From: Micavibrio sp. UBA7689
GTDB taxonomy: Bacteria > Pseudomonadota > Alphaproteobacteria > Micavibrionales > Micavibrionaceae
Assembly (NCBI GenBank): GCA_002482805.1
Contig: DLGR01000023.1
Location: forward strand, 1-9,724
Length of the DNA stretch: 9,724 nt
Direction of reading: 5' to 3'
Shown here: positions 6,768 through 9,724 of the stretch, piece after piece
Position numbering within the stretch: the stretch's first letter is position 1
How the letters are laid out: each line of letters starts with the position of its first letter
Translations under genes and position numbers: made by a program
Notes under the pieces: model-generated
Seen by the model: only the letters and a program-made list of their open reading frames with translations
Databases searched by the model: none
Told to the model about the DNA's origin: nothing

Positions 6768-7733
6768 TTATTCCGCCGCGAGTTTGGTGAGCTTTTCTTC
6801 ACGCGCTTTTTTCAGACGGGCGAAATCATCACCGGCGTGATACGAAGAACGCGTGAGCGGCGTGGCCGATACCATCAGGAATCCTTTTGCCCGCGCCATT
6901 CTTTCCAAACCTTCGAATTCTTCCGGCGTCCAGAAATGTTCCACGGCCGCGTGCTTGGGCGTCGGCTGTAAATACTGCCCGATGGTGATGAAATCGATAT
7001 CGGCGGCGCGCATATCGTCCATCACCTGCCCGATTTCTTCTTTGGTTTCGCCAAAACCCACCATAAGGCCGGATTTGGTAAACATCATAGGATCAACTTG
7101 TTTGACGCGCTGAAGCAATTGCAGGCTTCTGAAATACCGCGCACCGGGGCGAATGGTCGGGTACAGGCGCGGCACGGTTTCGAGATTGTGGTTGAACACA
7201 TCGGGCTTGGCACGGATAACGGTATCAATCGCATCCATATCGCCGCGGAAATCTCCGGGCAGAATTTCGATGGTGGTGTTGGGCGACTTAAATCTGATCG
7301 CGCTGATCGTTTTCACGAAATGCTCGGCACCGCTGTCATCAAGGTCATCACGGTCCACGGATGTAACCACCACATGGGACAATTCCATTTGTTCAACCGC
7401 CACGCCGACGCGCAATGGTTCGTATTTATCCAGTTCGTTGGGCTTGCCCGTCGCAACGTTGCAGAAAGAGCAAGCGCGCGTGCACACCTCGCCCATAATC
7501 ATGAACGTTGCGTGTTTCTTGTCCCAGCATTCGCCGATATTCGGGCATCCCGCCTCTTCGCACACTGTGGTGAGCTTCAAACCTTTTACGGTGGCGAGCG
7601 TTTCCGCATAGACTTTTCCCTGCGGTGCCTTCACGCGAATCCAGTCCGGTTTTTTGCCCATCGGGCGATCCGGACGTTTTTGTTTTTCGGGGTGGCGCTT
7701 GGCGCGGTCCAAAAGGTCGGGGTTATAGGTCAT
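6768..7733 (-). CDS. lipA: Lipoyl synthase
   Basis: Radical-SAM enzyme of 321 aa that inserts two sulfurs into protein-bound octanoyl groups to make the lipoyl cofactor of pyruvate and 2-oxoglutarate dehydrogenases and the glycine cleavage system. The auxiliary iron-sulfur cluster site is C58, C63, C69 (VCEEAGCPNIGECW) and the radical-SAM site is C84, C88, C91 (CTRACSFC). SVDRDDLDDSGA (125-136) and the C-terminal RSSYHAG (295-301), whose serine is the fourth ligand of the auxiliary cluster in the family, are also present, so it should be active. Start is the ATG at 7733; the upstream bases AAGAAG are only a weak ribosome site. A 39-base gap separates it from the upstream 170-aa gene, the largest gap in this operon run apart from the one before the 106-aa gene, and contains a TATAAT. 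Downstream, the 202-aa gene begins immediately at its stop. The lpd neighbour supplies the E3 subunit of the complexes LipA serves. Confidence 0.99.
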   Translation of the reverse strand: MTYNPDLLDRAKRHPEKQKRPDRPMGKKPDWIRVKAPQGKVYAETLATVKGLKLTTVCEEAGCPNIGECWDKKHATFMIMGEVCTRACSFCNVATGKPNELDKYEPLRVGVAVEQMELSHVVVTSVDRDDLDDSGAEHFVKTISAIRFKSPNTTIEILPGDFRGDMDAIDTVIRAKPDVFNHNLETVPRLYPTIRPGARYFRSLQLLQRVKQVDPMMFTKSGLMVGFGETKEEIGQVMDDMRAADIDFITIGQYLQPTPKHAAVEHFWTPEEFEGLERMARAKGFLMVSATPLTRSSYHAGDDFARLKKAREEKLTKLAAE

Positions 7734-7743
7734 GGCTTCTTAT

Positions 7744-7772
7744 ATTATAGAATCTTTCGGGTTTTTCCAGAA
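7744..7772 (-). promoter_or_regulatory. Possible internal promoter before lipA
   Basis: A perfect TATAAT (7749-7744 on the minus strand) lies 10 bases before the lipA ATG. The expected -35 position (about 7772-7767, TTCTGG) is a poor match. If used, transcription would begin about four bases before the start codon, giving an almost leaderless message. It may simply be chance in a short AT-rich gap. Confidence 0.25.
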
Positions 7773-8285
7773 TTACTTTCCGTTGGGTTTGAAATGTATA
7801 TACGCGGCCCAATCCATATTGCCGTTCGTCACGCATCCCGCGTAATACAGATATTTGTCGTTGCGGAGCATCACGACAAGGCCCGTGGAACCTGGAAACG
7901 GTGATGTTTCCACCATGTCGGTCGATGGAATGCCGCGGCGGGAATATTCTTCCGCCACTTTGCGCACCGTCTCGTTGCACGCCGCCTTGTCATCGAAAAC
8001 CTTGGAATCCAGAACATCGGCTTTGTCGTTCAAATATTCTTTTTTCAGGCGCCCTAGTTTATCGACACGGTCCTGCCGAACGCTTACGGCCTCTTCTTGG
8101 TAGTTCTCCGCAACGCCTTCGACAGAGCCATACATATTCTGATCCAGTTGCGCTATCGCCGCGGCATCTTGCACCTGCGCCTTCTTGGCATTTTCAACGG
8201 TCGTATACGTGTTCCAGTAAAAATGCCCCGCCGCACCCGCCGCTGCCGATAAAATCATCAGGAAGGCGACGCGCCACTTGCTCAC
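7773..8285 (-). CDS. Membrane-anchored hypothetical protein with two-cysteine C-terminal domain, 170 aa
   Basis: Family not recognised. I start it at the GTG at 8285: this overlaps the upstream stop by four bases (GTGA), has AAGGA nine bases upstream, and places a clean signal anchor at the N-terminus (SKWRVAFLMILSAAAGAAG, 2-20). An in-frame ATG at 8345 would bury that helix behind 20 residues that read through the upstream gene. After the anchor comes a charged, probably helical or coiled-coil region (about 30-90), then a C-terminal domain with DDKAAC (C103) and YAGC (C151), ending in the aromatic strand WAAYIHF (159-165). The two cysteines could form a disulfide in the periplasm. The C-terminal domain resembles that of the adjacent 134-aa protein (DSKAAC, NVSC, FAYMYAL), suggesting an old tandem duplication. 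It is third of a three-gene cassette between lpd and lipA. Confidence 0.85.
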   Translation of the reverse strand: MSKWRVAFLMILSAAAGAAGHFYWNTYTTVENAKKAQVQDAAAIAQLDQNMYGSVEGVAENYQEEAVSVRQDRVDKLGRLKKEYLNDKADVLDSKVFDDKAACNETVRKVAEEYSRRGIPSTDMVETSPFPGSTGLVVMLRNDKYLYYAGCVTNGNMDWAAYIHFKPNGK

Positions 8286-8686
8286 TTCGGTTGGTCCTTC
8301 AACGCATACATATACGCGAATTTTCCATCGCTTGCGGGCATGCACGAAACATTGCTCAATTCGACATCACCCTTAAACAAAACGAACGCATCCATTTCCT
8401 TCGGCGTATCGGGCCATTTCTCTTTCATCATCGCGCCGACATCGACGACCTTGATTTCAGGGTCTTTCTTTTGCTCGCCCAACACGCGCTCATTGACCAA
8501 CGCCACGCACGCGGCTTTCGAATCCACATATTTGCTCTCGACAACGGTTAAACCGCGTTCGCTCGCTCCAGCCGTCGCACTGGCCAGTTTTTTATCCGCT
8601 TCCGTGGGCCAAAATTTATACAAACCGTAACCCAGCCCGCATAAGACCAAAACAACGACAACAATGGTGATGACTTTTTGTTTCAT
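8282..8686 (-). CDS. Membrane-anchored hypothetical protein with two-cysteine domain, 134 aa
   Basis: Family not recognised. A short basic N-terminus and one hydrophobic helix (VITIVVVVLVLCGLGYGLY, 5-23) anchor it in the inner membrane, with the remainder probably in the periplasm. The soluble part carries DSKAAC (C60) and NVSC (C115), 55 residues apart, and ends with the aromatic strand FAYMYALK (123-130). The same elements in the same order occur in the downstream 170-aa protein, where the cysteines are 48 residues apart. The extra cysteine C16 lies in the membrane helix; the sequence is not a lipobox. The ATG at 8686 overlaps the stop of the 205-aa gene by four bases (ATGA), and its own stop overlaps the next start by four, so the three genes are probably translated as a coupled unit. 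Confidence 0.87.
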   Translation of the reverse strand: MKQKVITIVVVVLVLCGLGYGLYKFWPTEADKKLASATAGASERGLTVVESKYVDSKAACVALVNERVLGEQKKDPEIKVVDVGAMMKEKWPDTPKEMDAFVLFKGDVELSNVSCMPASDGKFAYMYALKDQPK

Positions 8687-9300
8687 CGCTTATCTTCTAA
8701 AACCTCGCCAGTGTTTCCATTTCTTAGATAGGATGAATACTTAAATTGCCCATCAACAATTTTTGCTTGCACGCTATGCTCCAAACCGCCTGTAAGATTA
8801 TTGGACGTATATTGAATCGTATACTGTGCCTCGCCCTTATGAATATCGGCAAAATATTCGTAGCTTTTTGATGGAAAAACATCGCCAACATTAACAATCT
8901 TAACAGCCTGTTGTTCAGCTCTAGTGGATGGGCTTAACTTATGTGGCTTATCTTTGTCTTTGCCAAACCATTCATCAAAGGAATATTCTTCGTACAATAA
9001 TTGGAAAAGTCTATCGTCTCGAATCCAAATAGTAAGATTTCTAACTGGATTTTCTCCTTTATTACGAAGAGATATAACTACTTTCTCTTTTGTTACGTCA
9101 TAATCAACTGAAGGAGTTACAATTGCATCTTTACCAACTTGATAATTAAATCCTTTTTCTGCCAGTTTTTCTATCCTTGTAGATTTTTCACTCGAAGCCA
9201 TATTTTGCAAAAGACCGCCAGCAGCTGACAATCCAAGACCTAGTAGCGAAAAAATTGCCCCAAAAGTAATTAGCCACAAAGGTATTGTCATTTTTGGCAT
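8683..9300 (-). CDS. AT-rich membrane-anchored hypothetical protein, 205 aa
   Basis: Family not recognised. A long hydrophobic N-terminal helix (about 5-31, with PLWLITFGAIFSLLGLGLS) is followed by a polar helical linker (35-50) and an extracytoplasmic region with many beta-strand-like stretches. VVISLRNKGENPVRNLTIWI (74-93) reads like the strand-turn-strand of an immunoglobulin-like fold, and a second strand-rich part covers about 130-190. There are no cysteines. The ATG at 9300 has AGGA seven bases upstream, overlapping the lpd stop; the ATG at 9291 is a possible alternative. Base composition is unlike its neighbours: about 37% GC by hand count over 8701-9300 against roughly half in lpd and lipA, which points to recent acquisition. 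Even so, it sits nine bases after lpd and overlaps the next gene, so it is embedded in the operon. Confidence 0.86.
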   Translation of the reverse strand: MPKMTIPLWLITFGAIFSLLGLGLSAAGGLLQNMASSEKSTRIEKLAEKGFNYQVGKDAIVTPSVDYDVTKEKVVISLRNKGENPVRNLTIWIRDDRLFQLLYEEYSFDEWFGKDKDKPHKLSPSTRAEQQAVKIVNVGDVFPSKSYEYFADIHKGEAQYTIQYTSNNLTGGLEHSVQAKIVDGQFKYSSYLRNGNTGEVLEDKR

Positions 9301-9309
9301 ACTCCCATC

Positions 9310-9724
9310 CTAGAAATGTATCGCCTTGCCGTATGCCGACAAAACACTTTCGTGCATCATCTCCGACAATGTCGGGTGTGCAAATATGGTGTGCATGAAT
9401 TCCGCCTCGGTCAGTTCGTTGGTTTTTCCGATCACGTAACCTTGGATAAGTTCGGTGACTTCGGCCCCGACCATATGCGCGCCGAGCAACTCACCCGTTT
9501 TCGCATCGAAAATGGTTTTGACGAGACCTTCAGGTTCGCCGAGCGCAATCGCCTTGCCGTTCCCGATAAACGGGAAACGCCCGATCTTGACGTTGAGCCC
9601 CTGCTCCTTCGCCGCGCGTTCGGTAATACCGACGGATGCGACTTGCGGATGGCAGTATGTGCATCCGGGAATGTTGGATTTTACCATCGGGTGGACGTCT
9701 TTTTGCCCTGCGATCTTCTCGATA
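9310..9724 (-). CDS. lpd: Dihydrolipoamide dehydrogenase, C-terminal part (5' end beyond window)
   Basis: E3 subunit of 2-oxo-acid dehydrogenase complexes: a flavoprotein that reoxidises dihydrolipoyl groups with NAD+. Only the last 137 residues are visible, covering the dimerisation domain. The sequence from KDVHPMVKSNIPGCTYCHPQ through VASVG is the canonical entry into this domain. GKAIALGEPEGLVKTIFD and LLGAHMVGAEVTELI follow. Close to the end is AHPTLSEMMHE, whose histidine and glutamate form the acid-base dyad that reaches the active site of the partner subunit. The reading frame is open to the right edge; the FAD- and NAD-binding domains and the redox-active disulfide lie outside. It heads the visible minus-strand run leading to lipA, and its stop lies nine bases before the AT-rich 205-aa gene. 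Which complex it serves cannot be told from the visible part. Confidence 0.97.
   Translation of the reverse strand, partial: IEKIAGQKDVHPMVKSNIPGCTYCHPQVASVGITERAAKEQGLNVKIGRFPFIGNGKAIALGEPEGLVKTIFDAKTGELLGAHMVGAEVTELIQGYVIGKTNELTEAEFMHTIFAHPTLSEMMHESVLSAYGKAIHF

Noticed and set aside
7098..7904. Plus-strand open frame of 268 aa
   Set aside because: It is antisense to lipA, whose catalytic cysteines are all intact on the minus strand.
8286..8345. N-terminal extension of the 170-aa protein to the ATG at 8345
   Set aside because: It would overlap the upstream gene by 64 bases and place 20 residues before an otherwise ideal signal anchor; the GTG at 8285 has a 4-base overlap and a ribosome site.
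7901..8551. Plus-strand open frame of 216 aa
   Set aside because: It is rich in Pro/Arg/His/Cys with no coherent fold and lies opposite the two overlapping minus-strand genes that have clear anchors and coupling.

Overview
The window looks like a chromosomal segment of an aerobic alphaproteobacterium of moderate GC content. The support is the NtrY/NtrX sensor-regulator pair, a fused IspD-IspF enzyme of the non-mevalonate isoprenoid pathway followed by PgpA and a stand-alone CinA C-terminal domain, and a dihydrolipoamide dehydrogenase / lipoyl synthase / Coq10-RatA neighbourhood. I cannot name the genus. There is no tRNA, rRNA, CRISPR array, insertion sequence or prophage gene that I can see.

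Layout. Positions 1-3121 (minus strand) hold ntrY and then ntrX, which runs off the left edge. A 79-base AT-rich divergent intergenic region (3122-3200) separates them from a tightly packed plus-strand operon, ispDF-pgpA-pncC (3201-5336), in which each gene overlaps the next. That operon meets, with a 4-base convergent overlap, a small unrecognised minus-strand gene (5333-5653). The small gene has its own good-looking promoter and a perfect small palindrome near the predicted transcription start. The rest (5703-9724, minus strand) is one long co-directional run, in transcription order: lpd (3' end only), three unrecognised membrane-anchored small proteins (205, 134 and about 170 aa), lipA, an unrecognised 202-aa protein, and the coq10/ratA-like START-domain gene. 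Most junctions are 4-base overlaps or gaps under 10 bases.

How the genes work together. Lpd is the E3 subunit of 2-oxo-acid dehydrogenase complexes, LipA makes the lipoyl cofactor those complexes need, and the Coq10/RatA-like protein is linked to ubiquinone-dependent respiration, so the minus-strand run has an oxidative-metabolism theme. IspDF feeds isoprenoid (including quinone tail) synthesis, PgpA finishes phosphatidylglycerol, and PncC recycles nicotinamide mononucleotide. NtrYX is a membrane sensor kinase with its response regulator.

The part least explained by known biology is the three-gene cassette between lpd and lipA (7773-9300). All three products are single-pass, N-terminally anchored proteins, and the genes are joined by 4-base overlaps. 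The two smaller products appear to be divergent paralogues sharing a two-cysteine domain. The largest gene is markedly AT-rich (about 37% GC by hand count), which suggests recent acquisition. The 106-aa and 202-aa proteins are also unassigned.
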